From Dolomedes plantarius (Eukaryota > Arthropoda > Arachnida > Araneae > Dolomedidae), in assembly GCA_907164885.2 (NCBI GenBank), contig OU015492.1, forward strand, positions 42,259,893-42,323,892: DNA of 64,000 nt. The letters run 5' to 3'. The translations under genes and the position numbers were made by a program. The notes beneath the pieces are model-generated. The model worked only from the letters and a program-made list of their open reading frames with translations. It had not been told where the DNA came from and made no database searches. This document shows positions 21,696-32,089 of this stretch, one piece after another. Each line of letters starts with the position of its first letter. The stretch's first letter is position 1.

Positions 21696-21770
21696 TTACA
21701 TATATATATATATATACATATATATATACATACATACATACATACATATATATATATATATATTTATTTA
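21594..21770. repeat. (TA)n/(TACA)n microsatellite
   Basis: Long alternating TA tract with TACATACA runs; the apparent ORFs here are artefacts of the repeat. Confidence 0.9.
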
Positions 21771-22749
21771 TTTAAAGTACAGTATATATGTAATATAAAG
21801 GAACAAGACAGGCTTTCCAGTATCTTTAGCCATAACTGGGCGAAATTTATAACAAATTGTGACAGAATACAATTTCTAGAAATCTTAAAAGTCTCGGACA
21901 CACGGATCTCATAATTCCAAACATAAAATTTACCCAAGAGTATCTGATCAAATCATTGCATTTTCCTTTACCTCAAGCATTGCATGCTGAAGCAAAGAAA
22001 CAGCGAGATCCGATGCAGGAAGCAGAAATTATCACCAAAAACGTGTCTCCAATGTTACTTGTGAAAAAGAAATTAGATGGATATGGTCCCCAGAAATATA
22101 GCTTACGTTGGATCTGAGACTGATCAACTGAATAATTGAACATTCTTCTTATCCTCTGCCAAAAAGTACAAACAATTATTTCCAACATTTCCCATAATTT
22201 CGTTATTTCTCAACAGTTGATATGCAACAAGCATATCACCAGATAAATTTACCAGAGAAATACAATGAGAAATTGTCATTTACTTCACCCTTCGGAACGT
22301 ATCAATATAATAGACTTGTTTTTTGACTCAAAACAGCTGCCTCAATTTTTCAAGCATTAATTGACAAATTTATCGAAGAAATCAATATTCCTGGTATTTA
22401 CAGTTACCAAGATGACTTAATTCGATGTGATAATTCATTTTCTGAATCGTGCTCTAAATTAAATTGTGTTCTTGTAGCATTCAAAAAGTATAATCTTACT
22501 CTTTTTGCTAATAAATGCAAACTTCATCACGAATCCATAGATTACCTAGATTTTAACATCTCAGAGAATATAATTAAACCTATTTTATTAAATACTAGCG
22601 GCCCGTCCCGACTTTGTCCGGGTTGAATAAAATATTATACCAATAAATTTCCAGTTGATAGCCAATAAATTGTAAATCTTTTTTTACCTTAATAATAACC
22701 TAAATAATACCTTAAATTGATATTACGTCAGTTAATAATTAAAATTATT

Positions 22750-25700
22750 TTTTTAAAAGAAAAAGGAGTGCCGAAGAACGGCTAGGTTCGAACCGCTACC
22801 GTCAGAAACACCCACCGCGATAGCACCACGCTAAGGATCGTTGAAATCGGCACAAAAAGCGATAGAAGACAGTAACGGAAACAATGGAGATTGTTAGGAT
22901 TAAGCCCCTAACTTTATTTCTACTGATCAGATATACATAATATATAGCCATCTGGAATAATGTACCTTTAAACAGTGAAAGAATTTTTCAAATAGGTGCA
23001 GTGGTTCTGGAGATTACCCTCCACGTACAAAATCGCTCTCTCTTTATATATAAGTATAGATTATAGAAGTATACAGTAGATACACATTGGTATCTCAAAA
23101 TTAGAGTAAGAGATGAAATAAAAATACAAAAATAAAAAATGTATTTTAAATAAAGAATGTTTTTTTTAATTATTTTAAGCACCTAAAATAATATTCAAAT
23201 TAATATTACGTTACTTAATAATTAAAGTTAATTTTTTAAAAGAAAAAGGGCGTGCCGGAGAACGGCTAGGTTCGAACCGCTACATTCAGAAAGACCCAAC
23301 GCGATAGCTCCACGCTAAGGATCGTTGAAGTCTTCGGCACACATTGGTATCTCAATTAGAGTAAGAGATGAAATAAAAATACAAAAATAAAAAATGGATT
23401 TTAAGTAAAGAATGTTTTATTAATTATTTTAAGCACCTAAAATAATACTCAAATTAATATTACGTTACTTAATAATTAAAGTTAATTTTTTTAAAGAAAA
23501 AGGGCGTGCCGGAGAACGGCTAGGTTCGAACCGCTACATTCAGAAAGACCCACCGCGATAGCTCCACGCTAAGGATCGTTGAAGTCTTCAGCACACATTG
23601 GTATCTCAATTAGAGTAAGAGATGAAATAAAAATACAAAAATAAAAAATGGATTTTAAGTAAAGAATGTTTTTTTAATTATTTTAAGCACCTAAAATAAT
23701 ACTCAAATTAATATTACGTTACTTAATAATTAAAGTTAATTTTTTAAAAGAAAAAGGGCGTGCCGGAGAACGGCTAGGTTCGAACCGCTACATTCAGAAA
23801 GACCCACCGCGATAGCTCCACGCTAAGGATCGTTGAAGTCTTCGGCACACATTAGTATCTCAATTAGAGTAAGAGATGAAATAAAAATACAAAAATTAAA
23901 AATGGATTTTAAGTAAAGAATGTTTTTTTAATTATTTTAAGCACCTAAAATAATATTCAAATTAATATTACGTTACTTAATAATTAAAGTTAATTTTTTA
24001 AAAGAAAAAGGGCGTGCCGGAGAACGGCTAGGTTCGAACCGCTACAGTCAGACAGACCCACCGCGAGAAGACAGTACGGAAACGATGGAGATTGTTAGGA
24101 TTAAGCCCCTAACTTTATTTCTACTGATAAGATATACATAATATATAGCCTATGTCCATCTGGAATAATGTACCTTTCAAACAGTGAACGAATTTTTCAA
24201 ATAGGTGCAGTGGTTCTGGAGATTACCCTCCACGTACAAAATCGCTCTCTCTTTATATATAAGTATAGATTATAGAAGTATACAGTAGATACACATTGGT
24301 ATCTCAAAATTAGAGTAAGAGATGAAATAAAAATACAAAAATAAAAAATGGATTTTAATTAAAGAATGTTTTTTTAATTATTTTAAGCATCTAAAATAAT
24401 ATTCAAATTAATATTACGTTACTTAATAATTAAAGTTAATTTTTTAAAAGAAAAAGGGCGTGCCGGAGAACGGCTAGGTTCGAACCGCTACATTCAGAAA
24501 GACCCACCGCGATAGCTCCACGCTAAGGATCGTTGAAGTCTTCGGCACACATTGGTATCTCAATTAGAGTAAGAGATGAAATAAAAATACAAAATAAAAA
24601 ATGGATTTTAAGTAAAGAATGTTTTTTTAATTATTTTAAGCACCTAAAATAATACTCAAATTAATATTACGTTACTTAATAATTAAAGTTAATTTTTTAA
24701 AAGAAAAAGGGCGTGCCGGAGAACGGCTAGGTTCGAACCGCTACATTCAGAAAGACCCACCGCGATAGCTCCACGCTAAGGATCGTTGAAGTCTTCGGCA
24801 CACATTGGTATCTCAATTAGAGTAAGAGATGAAATAAAAATACAAAAATAAAAAATGGAATTTAAGTAAAGAATGCTTTTTTAATTATTTTAAGCACCTA
24901 AAATAATACTCAAATTAATATTACGTTACTTAATAATTAAAGTTAATTTTTTAAAAGAAAAAGGGCGTGCCGGAGAACGGCTAGGTTCGAACCGCTACAT
25001 TCAGAAAGACCCACCGCGATAGCTCCACGCTAAGGATCGTTGAAGTCTTCGGCACACATTGGTATCTCAATTAGAGTAAGAGATGAAATAAAAATACAAA
25101 AATTAAAAATGGATTTTAAGTAAAGAATGTTTTTTTAATTATTTTAAGCACCTAAAATAATATTCAAATTAATATTACGTTACTTAATAATTAAAGTTAA
25201 TTTTTTAAAAGAAAAAGGCGTGCCGGAGAACGGCTAGGTTCGAACCGCTACAGTCAGAAAGACCCACCGCGATAGCTCCACGCTAAGGATCGTTGAAGTC
25301 TTCGGCACACATTGGTATCTCAATTAGAGTAAGAGATGAAATAAAAATACAAAAATAAAAAATGGATTTTAAGTAAAGAATGTTTTTTAATTATTTTAAG
25401 CACCTAAGATAATATTCAAATTAATATTACGTTACTTAATAATTAAAGTTAATTTTTTAAAAGAAAAAGGGCGTGCCGGAGAACGGCTAGGTTCGAACCG
25501 CTACAGTCAGAAAGACCCACCGCGAGAAGACAGTACGGAAACAATGGAGATTGTTAGGATTAAGCCCCTAACTTTATTTCTACTGATAAGATATACATAA
25601 TATATAGCCTATGTCCATCTGGAATAATGTACCTTTCAAACAGTGAATGAATTTTTCAAATAGGTGCAGTGGTTCTGGAGATTACCCTCCACGTACAAAA

Positions 25701-26010
25701 TCGCTCTCTGTTTATATATAAGTATAGATTATAGAAGTATACAGTAGATACACATTGGTATCTCAAAATTAGAGTAAGAGATGAAATAAAAATACAAAAA
25801 TAAAAAATGGATTTTAAGTAAAGAATGTTTTTTTAATTATTTTAAGCACCTAAAATAATATTCAAATTAATATTACGTTACTTAATAATTAAAGTTAATT
25901 TTTTAAAAGAAAAAGGTAGTGCCGGAGAACGGCTAGGTTCGAACCGCTACAGTCAGAAAGACCCACCGCGATAGCACCACGCTAAGGATCGTTGAAGTCT
26001 TCGGCACAAA
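22750..26010 (-). repeat. ~252-bp monomers with tRNA-like segment, 11 copies
   Basis: Each monomer has GAACGGCTAGGTTCGAACCG on the plus strand, at about 22770, 23257, 23508, 23763, 24017, 24464, 24715, 24968, 25220, 25474 and 25922. On the minus strand this gives a box B-like GGTTCGAACC about 28 bp after a box A-like TAGCGTGGAGC. Most monomers carry CATTCAG before GACCC; copies 5, 9, 10 and 11 carry CAGTCAG. Copies 5 and 10 share a ~42-bp deletion after CACCGCGA. Confidence 0.85.
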
Positions 26011-26222
26011 AAGCGGTAGAAGACAGTAACGGAAACAATAGAGATTGTTAGGATTAAGCCCCTAACTTTATTTCTACTGATCAGATATGCATAATATATA
26101 GCCTATGTCCATCTGGAATAATGTACCTTTCAAACAGTGAAAGAATTTTTCAAATAGGTGCAGTAGTTCTGGAGATTACCCTCCACGTACAAAATCGCTC
26201 TCTCTTTATATATAAGTATAGA
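22850..26222 (-). repeat. Helitron 5'-terminal segments, 4 copies
   Basis: The ~210-bp segment from GAAGACAGTA(A)CGG through CTCCACGTACAAAATCGC to AAGTATAGA occurs ending at about 23060, 24269, 25729 and 26222. Only the last borders host DNA; the other three run straight into TTATAGAAGTATACAGTAGA and the next monomer. Confidence 0.85.
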
Positions 26223-28286
26223 TTGTTAAAGTCACGTCATTCCCTGTTCCTAAGTTAAAAAAAAAAGAAAAAACTTAAACGTTTTCTAAGACTTTGTGGT
26301 TTTTATATAAATCTTATCCCAAATTATGCAACTTCATATCTGAACCTTATAACCTGTCCAAATTTAACTTTTCATTGGTCTAATGAAGCTGAACAAGCTT
26401 TTGACAAGCTGCAAGAAATTTTCTTTAAGGAGCCATTTCTTCGTCAACCCGATTTGGAGAAACCATTTATCTTGAACACAGATGCATCCGTGCATTCTAT
26501 TGCTGCTGTCCTATTACAGGATTTTGAAGGGAAAATTTCTCCCTGTATCTTATTTTTCCAAGACTTTATCGAAATCTGAGAAGAAATATCCAGCAATAAA
26601 ACTTGAATTAATGGCTATTGCCAAAGGAATTCCAGCATTCAAATATTTTCTTTACAATAGGTACTTTACAATTTTAATTGACAGTCAACCTTTAAAATTT
26701 TACAGGAAGTGTTAATCTCCTACAGATGTCACTACTAGATGGCTACTTGATATAAGTGAGTTTTCAATTAACTTCAAACATATAAAGGGAGAAAATAATG
26801 TATTACCTGACTACTTGTCAAGAATCCCAGAACCTATTAACTAGCAAACATTACATGACAATTCTAACCTAATTAATTCAGAAGAAATCTTACCTATCGA
26901 ACAGCAAGGGGAATATGATACTCAAGTCAACCCTTGTCTTAATGAATGCATAAATATTCTCAATTGTATTTATAATTCACAAGAATATCCATTACTTGAA
27001 ATTTCAATTTCTACTTTCCTTGCAAAACAAATCAAAGATCAAGATCTTTCAAAAATCTATACTGATATTTTGAATAGAATCATTAATCCTAGAAATAAAA
27101 ATTACACTATCCATCCTGAATCTAAATTATTACTATTTCATAAAATTTCAGAAGATCCAGAAGAAGACAGTGAATTTAATTTTAAAATTGCAATTCCAAG
27201 ATCACTGATACCAAAAGTGTTGAGGATTTCTCATGTGTCACACTATGGTAAACAGAAATCATATGAACTATTATCTAAAACTTACTTCTAGAAGGGAATC
27301 TATTCGGATATACAAAATTTCATATCATCATGTTCTATATATGCTGTAGCAAAACCGTACAGAGTACCCCAAGCTTCATTTCAGAAAACTTTTACACCTA
27401 AACAACCTGGTGATTTTATTTCATTAGACATCGTTGGTCCTTTTAAGAATGGATATTATATTTTAACTATTATTCATATTTTTTCGAGATTTCTAGAGCT
27501 CTATCCTATCCAAAATATTACTGCTAATTTTGTTAAAGAAAAGTTATATAAATACTGCACGCCTTACTGTCGTCCTTCTCTTGTCCTAACTGATCTCGGG
27601 ACACAATTTACATCAGAAATATTTGAAAATTTCAATCAATCATTTGGTATTAAACTTATTCATACAACATCTTGAAGACCTAAATCCAATGCAATTAGGG
27701 AAAGAATTAATACTTCTATAAAATCCACAATTCAAGCTTTAGAACTCGAAGGAAAATCTTTTTTTCATGCCATTGATCTCCACAAATCAGTATATAATGC
27801 ATCAAATTATTCAACAATTGGTTATTCGCCTCACCTAATACATTGTGTTCTTACAGAAGTGTCATTACAGAAGTGTCATTATTAACGGACACTTATGATA
27901 TGAAGAAAATCACCTCACAACTTGATAAATCCCACGACATTCAACACATTTTAAGGCAACGAATGTCCTGTACAAAAAAGTCTTTGACAACATCATAAAC
28001 AGACAAGATGACACCAGAGAAAAACAACACCAAATCGCAAAGCTCAGAGTTATCAGGCCAAATGACACGGTGTATTTGAAGTCCAAAGATAAATTTCATC
28101 AGAAATTCACAGGACCATATGTTGTGAAAGATATACACGGTGATATCAATTTAACCATTACAAAAAGATGAGAATGACCGGGGTGTTCGAATGCTGTGAT
28201 GTCGCGTAGAAAAGTTCAGTCATTTAACACTCAATTGGTCTTTTAGCTTTAATATACAGGTGCCACATCAAAATGTAATCCAGGTG

Positions 28287-28371
28287 GGGTATCTTTTAAC
28301 CCAAGAAGAAGAACATGAACAGGTATCTTTCAACCCAAGCAAACATAACAAGAGTAGGTATCTTTCAACCT
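28287..28371 (+). repeat. 34-bp minisatellite, 3 copies
   Basis: GGTATCTTTCAACC (first copy with TTTT) repeats at 34-bp spacing, just 3' of the gypsy integrase remnant. Possibly part of the retrotransposon's 3' untranslated region. Confidence 0.7.
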
Positions 28372-29919
28372 GACAGCAACGGTGGTGGTTCACACTTTCG
28401 ATTCTAACTACGCATTAAAAGTTACAAAACAGATTTGACACAGCGCCTTCTACCGGCGAGCAGATGAGGAAGTTGGAGTTATTCAACAACCATTTAAAGA
28501 CTAGGAAATCCTCACGCTCCAGCTTTTAAGGTCCACATCGATAGACTATTGTTAGCCCCATCAAGAAAACCGCATCGATTATATCACAGAATACAAAATA
28601 CATGTACTAATAATTCATCTCAAAGTTTTTCAGGCTACAATCTACGCCTTCGTCAAAGATGATGTTGCTGGATCCTGTTTTCAGAAGATTGCTGCCAGAG
28701 TCATTATAAATGATGTCTCTCGTGATGTACATGTCTTCATAATATTATTAATATAAATTTCGTTCTTTTATTTAATCATATTTATATGAGAATTCTCTAA
28801 ATATTATATGGAATACAAATGTAATGGTAGATCTTTCTTTTCAGTGTAATGTTTTTAAAAGTTTTGTGTTTTGTTTTTCTTTTTTTTTTTTAAATGTATT
28901 CCAATACATTTTTGTTGCCCCTTGGGAGGAAGTATGTAGCATCTACACATTCTTAAGTGATGATATATTGTTTTCTTTTAATAAGTACCTGACAATTTTA
29001 CTTCTATACTGTGTAATTAATTACTGTAAACATGTATTATTTAAATTTTTAAATCTTTTTGACATTTCGAAAGAAGCATTCTTTCTATAACTTTTGTTAT
29101 TTGGTGTATTCTTTTGGGTATACTTTGATCAAGTGCGCACCCATCATTTGATGGTGATCATGGATACTCATAGAATTTCTGGTATATGTCTATCAGTGTT
29201 GTTTGCTGGCGAACATCATTGATGAAACTATCAGTATACACATTTTTATTAAATAAATAATTTTCAGTTCGTAATCTGCTCTATTGAATAATTAAATTAT
29301 TATATTTTTTTTCATTGTATATAAATTTTTATATTTTATGTATAACGTTTTGATATGATTATGTTCTTTAAAGGATTTTTTGCATGTTATCCACTTAATG
29401 AATGAAGTTGAATGTTATTTCCTTTAAACCCCACATTGTCAGTGGTGAATTTATTGTAACCCCTTGTAACAGGAGAGTGTGCTATGCTTTCAAGGCCTTT
29501 AATATCTATTGGCCATCAATATCGCTCAGTTTTTACTTTGTTGCCCTTTGGGAGGAATTATGTAGCATAAAGCTACATAATTTTGAATTTTAATTATTCG
29601 ATATAAGTTTTTTAAATTTTTTTCCAGCGCCTTTAGGTAATTATAAAGATCCAGTCACTTGGCATAGTTGGCACAGTTATTTTGTCCATTTTATCGCCGC
29701 AGACTGTCGCCGCTGAACATTTTCCACCAGAACGGGTTTTGTGGCAAGCGCCAAATTGGCGAGTTTTTTTCCCCTTTTCGCCTGCGCGCGAATTTCAACA
29801 GTCGGATTGTTTAACATCTAGTAACTTGGGCGAGTTTAATTTGGTTGATCTAGATGCGCCTACACGTGGAAAAAGCACATGTTGAATATCCGTGCTAGGC
29901 ATAAGCTTTTTTGTTCGAC
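28372..29919. other. AT-rich stretch with a duplicated TTGTTGCCC motif
   Basis: TTGTTGCCCNTTGGGAGGAA followed by TATGTAGCAT occurs at about 28912-28941 and again at about 29540-29569. A purine run followed by TGTAGCAT resembles a polypurine tract and LTR start, but no paired LTR could be confirmed. No gene. Confidence 0.4.
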
Positions 29920-29924
29920 AGTAC

Positions 29925-30329
29925 TGTAGAGACAGGCAAGTCACTATAACAAGGAAAAACGCCCCCTATCGTAGGGGAAGGGGAACTACGCAGAACGCTG
30001 GGGGTGATTTCAGACTCCAGACGTATCTGATAAGCTGTCACGGAGAACGACGGAGGTGATTGCAGACTCCGGTCGTGTCTTATATATTTTTAGAGAGAAA
30101 AGTTCGGAGGTGATTGCAGACTCCGAACGCATCTGGTATTTGCTTCAGAGCGTTGAGGTTATGATAATAATTTGTTCCTGTAAATAGTATTCTTCTCCTA
30201 CTGTTATATACTATATCGTCTCCTGTACTTGTCCGTGCTGTGCTCTGTTTTATAATAAACTATATGTGTTAAAAAAGAGCTGGTTCTAGTTTGATAAAAA
30301 AAAGGACTTTCAACTCGACATCCATCACA
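29925..30329 (+). repeat. Left LTR
   Basis: Starts TGTAGAGACAGGC, ends CATCACA. It contains three spaced copies of a motif close to GGAGGTGATTGCAGACTCCG (30000-30019, 30052-30071, 30106-30125). AATAAACT near 30253 may be the polyadenylation signal. Confidence 0.9.
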
Positions 30330-30512
30330 ACACGCTCCCATTACGAGAACCAGAGCTTAATCAGAGTGAACCAGAGCAAAGGACTGTTGACAGAGCAAAT
30401 GAAAACGTCATTCAGATGTCATGGAAAACAGGTAGGAGATATTTTGATCTGATTTTACGGGAAGCATAATTTTATCGAAGATATATAAATATATAGAACA
30501 AAGAAAGCTAAA

Positions 30513-31337
30513 ATGTATAAGAATTCGAGAAAAGAAGATTTGATGGAACTTCTCGGTGAAATAGATGATGCACCAACTGTTGGTTTAACAGTGATGCAAT
30601 TAAAAAATAAAATTGAGGAAAGGCAAGCTTTTAAAGATGAACCAGAGTTTGTAGCAGAGTTATTGATCTCAATAGTTGAGGATAGAAGAAGAAAAGTGAA
30701 TGAGATAAAGGCTAGGAATACGAACTTAGCACTTGAAGCTTACAAAATTGAATTTGAGAAAATTAAATTAGCGCAGCGGGAAAAAGAAATTGAATTGGAA
30801 ACAATTAGAAGTCAGAACACGAATAAAAATAGATATTTGCCCAAAGACTGTTACGTATATGGAGAAAATACCCACCTTGCCAGATTTTGTTCACAACTGG
30901 GTACACAGGAAAAACACTTCGATCTCTCAAAGAATGAGACGACAGAGAAAAATAGTGGCGACAACATGATAGCGAAGATCGGATTTACACGTTTAGAATC
31001 CGACAAAATAATAAAGCAACCATTGCAAAATGGCAATATTAGCCTGATTTCTGCTTTTGGAGAAACAATTAAAGCCAGAGTGGCGAGAATTCCAATTTCT
31101 CTTAGCAACCCCGAAAAACCGCCCGTTTTCAGACCTGCCGAGATTTTCGTAGCCTTAACAGAAGAGCTGCACGGCCTCGGGTTGTTGACCCCACAGGCGC
31201 ACAATTTATTGCTTTCGGGAGGATCATACCCCACTACTTCAGAGCTCGGGCCGGACGGTGGAATCTCCACGAAAGGGTCTGAGGGGAGTGAAACTTTTTT
31301 TGCCCTCTTGTTAATGACGATTCATCTGGTGGTGTAA
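30513..31337 (+). CDS. Gag-like protein of the LTR element
   Basis: 274 residues from ATG 30513, the first ATG after the LTR in this frame. Gag proteins package retrotransposon RNA. Residues ~55-105 are highly charged and heptad-like (DRRRKVNEIKARN ... LAQREKEIELETIRS), a probable coiled coil. C113-x2-Y116-x4-H121-x4-C126 looks like a CCHC zinc knuckle with the second Cys replaced by Tyr, so it is probably inactive. The segment after residue 170 (NGNISLISAFGETIKARVAR) vaguely resembles a retropepsin region, but no DTG/DSG active site is seen. No capsid domain is recognised. The frame stops at TAA 31335-31337, and a second frame follows after 14 bp. Confidence 0.55.
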   Translation: MYKNSRKEDLMELLGEIDDAPTVGLTVMQLKNKIEERQAFKDEPEFVAELLISIVEDRRRKVNEIKARNTNLALEAYKIEFEKIKLAQREKEIELETIRSQNTNKNRYLPKDCYVYGENTHLARFCSQLGTQEKHFDLSKNETTEKNSGDNMIAKIGFTRLESDKIIKQPLQNGNISLISAFGETIKARVARIPISLSNPEKPPVFRPAEIFVALTEELHGLGLLTPQAHNLLLSGGSYPTTSELGPDGGISTKGSEGSETFFALLLMTIHLVV

Positions 31338-31351
31338 ACAGTATTTCTTCG

Positions 31352-31846
31352 GTGAACTCGCTGTCGCGGGGAGAGGCTGAAAGGAGTAACCTGATACCAG
31401 ATGCTGATAATTTGAGAGAAGAACAGCGGGGCAGTGAATCGTTAAAAGCGGTTCTCGACAAAGTTAAAAGGAAGATAGACAGAAATAGAATAGAGAATGA
31501 GAAAAATAAAATTGTGGTAGAGATTGTGGAAAAAGAACTGTCTGATAAGTCTAATTTTAAGTCGGATGTAAAACCTGAAATGCGGAATAATTCGTGCGAA
31601 TATTCCGAGCAGCGAAACCATGAACAAATAAGTAATTCGCACGACTTCCATACGTTTGAAAATAAGAAAGATGTGCATGAACTAGGAAGTGAAAGTGGTG
31701 TTTCGAAAAGTCCTGTTATCGAAGTAGAGAAATGGAAAAGTGATTCGCGCTTTTTCAATGGTAGTGAAGCTAGGAGTGACATGCATGATATGGAAAATGT
31801 AATAGCGCGTACAGACTGGCACAGCGCTCTCTGCCTCTGCCAGTGA
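31352..31846 (+). CDS. Hypothetical charged ORF of the LTR element
   Basis: 164 codons in a different frame from the gag-like ORF, beginning 14 bp after its stop, so it may be the continuation of one polyprotein after a frameshift. It is hydrophilic, rich in Glu, Lys, Ser and Asn (VLDKVKRKIDRNRIENEKNK). I recognise no domain, protease motif or zinc knuckle. The opposite strand is also open here, which lowers the value of its length as evidence. Confidence 0.35.
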   Translation: MNSLSRGEAERSNLIPDADNLREEQRGSESLKAVLDKVKRKIDRNRIENEKNKIVVEIVEKELSDKSNFKSDVKPEMRNNSCEYSEQRNHEQISNSHDFHTFENKKDVHELGSESGVSKSPVIEVEKWKSDSRFFNGSEARSDMHDMENVIARTDWHSALCLCQ

Positions 31847-31849
31847 TTT

Positions 31850-32045
31850 ATGTCTCTCTGTACTCTGTTCCCTGCGCCGGATCGCCTCCTCTGGCGGTCC
31901 ATATGCATAGCATCAAAGGCAAACTCGAGGTCCCGGGGGTCAAATGGTGACAGTGGGGGCGGGGGACACTAGATCAAGAAACACGAGACTTTGAGGGCTT
32001 GAATGGGGGGGGGGTTCAAAATGGGGGAATATCTGGAAGACACGT
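31850..32045. other. LTR-element interior, GC-rich
   Basis: Non-coding GC-rich DNA with G-runs (32004-32015) between the gag region and the Harbinger insertion. Confidence 0.4.
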
Positions 32046-32089
32046 GTTCATTCACATCGCTTTGGACTAGCAGCACGTTGTCTTGCAAA

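Larger units (their letters stand above)
22595..26222 (-). mobile_element. Helitron expanded into a higher-order tandem array, 3.6 kb
   Basis: Plus-strand borders are A|CTAGCGGCCCGTCC and AAGTATAGA|T. Read on the minus strand it starts TCTATACTTATATATAAAGA, ends with the hairpin CCCGGACAAAGTCGGG, then CTAG, and is flanked by A and T: a complete set of Helitron borders. Removing it restores the gypsy RT frame without loss or gain of bases. Inside are eleven copies of a ~252-bp monomer and four copies of the 5'-terminal segment, grouped 1+4+5+1. No Rep/helicase gene, so non-autonomous. Confidence 0.8.
21773..28250 (+). pseudogene. Gypsy-type pol, decayed and split by a Helitron
   Basis: Fragments keep the gypsy order: reverse transcriptase, RNase H, integrase. 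RT: VDMQQAYHQINLPEKYNEKL (about 22217) and the catalytic box YQDD (22405-22416). The RT frame stops at 22594 where the Helitron begins and resumes at 26223 with SFPVPKLKK, the usual bridge to RNase H. RNase H: NTDASVHSIAAVLLQ (about 26476) and KYPAIKLELMAI (about 26586). Integrase: GDFISLDIVGPFKNGYYILT with the first Asp (about 27412), then VLTDLGTQFTSEIF with the second (about 27583). Many stops and frameshifts; no LTRs recognised. Retrotransposon remnant, not functional. Confidence 0.85.

Noticed and set aside
21449..21914. ORFs of 62-117 codons on both strands
   Set aside because: They are translations of (TA)n and of the mariner-type inverted repeat (Tyr-Ile runs).
22750..26010. CRISPR-like repeat array
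   Set aside because: Units are ~252 bp with no short repeat/unique spacer alternation, and the DNA is eukaryotic and inside a Helitron.
28912..29569. Pair of LTRs starting TGTAGCAT for the gypsy element
   Set aside because: Only about 30 bp are shared between the two places, and the sequences diverge immediately after, so they are not LTRs.
31234..31908. 224-codon minus-strand ORF
   Set aside because: Antisense to the gag-like region of the LTR element; Ser/Leu/Phe-rich with no domain, best explained as a shadow frame.
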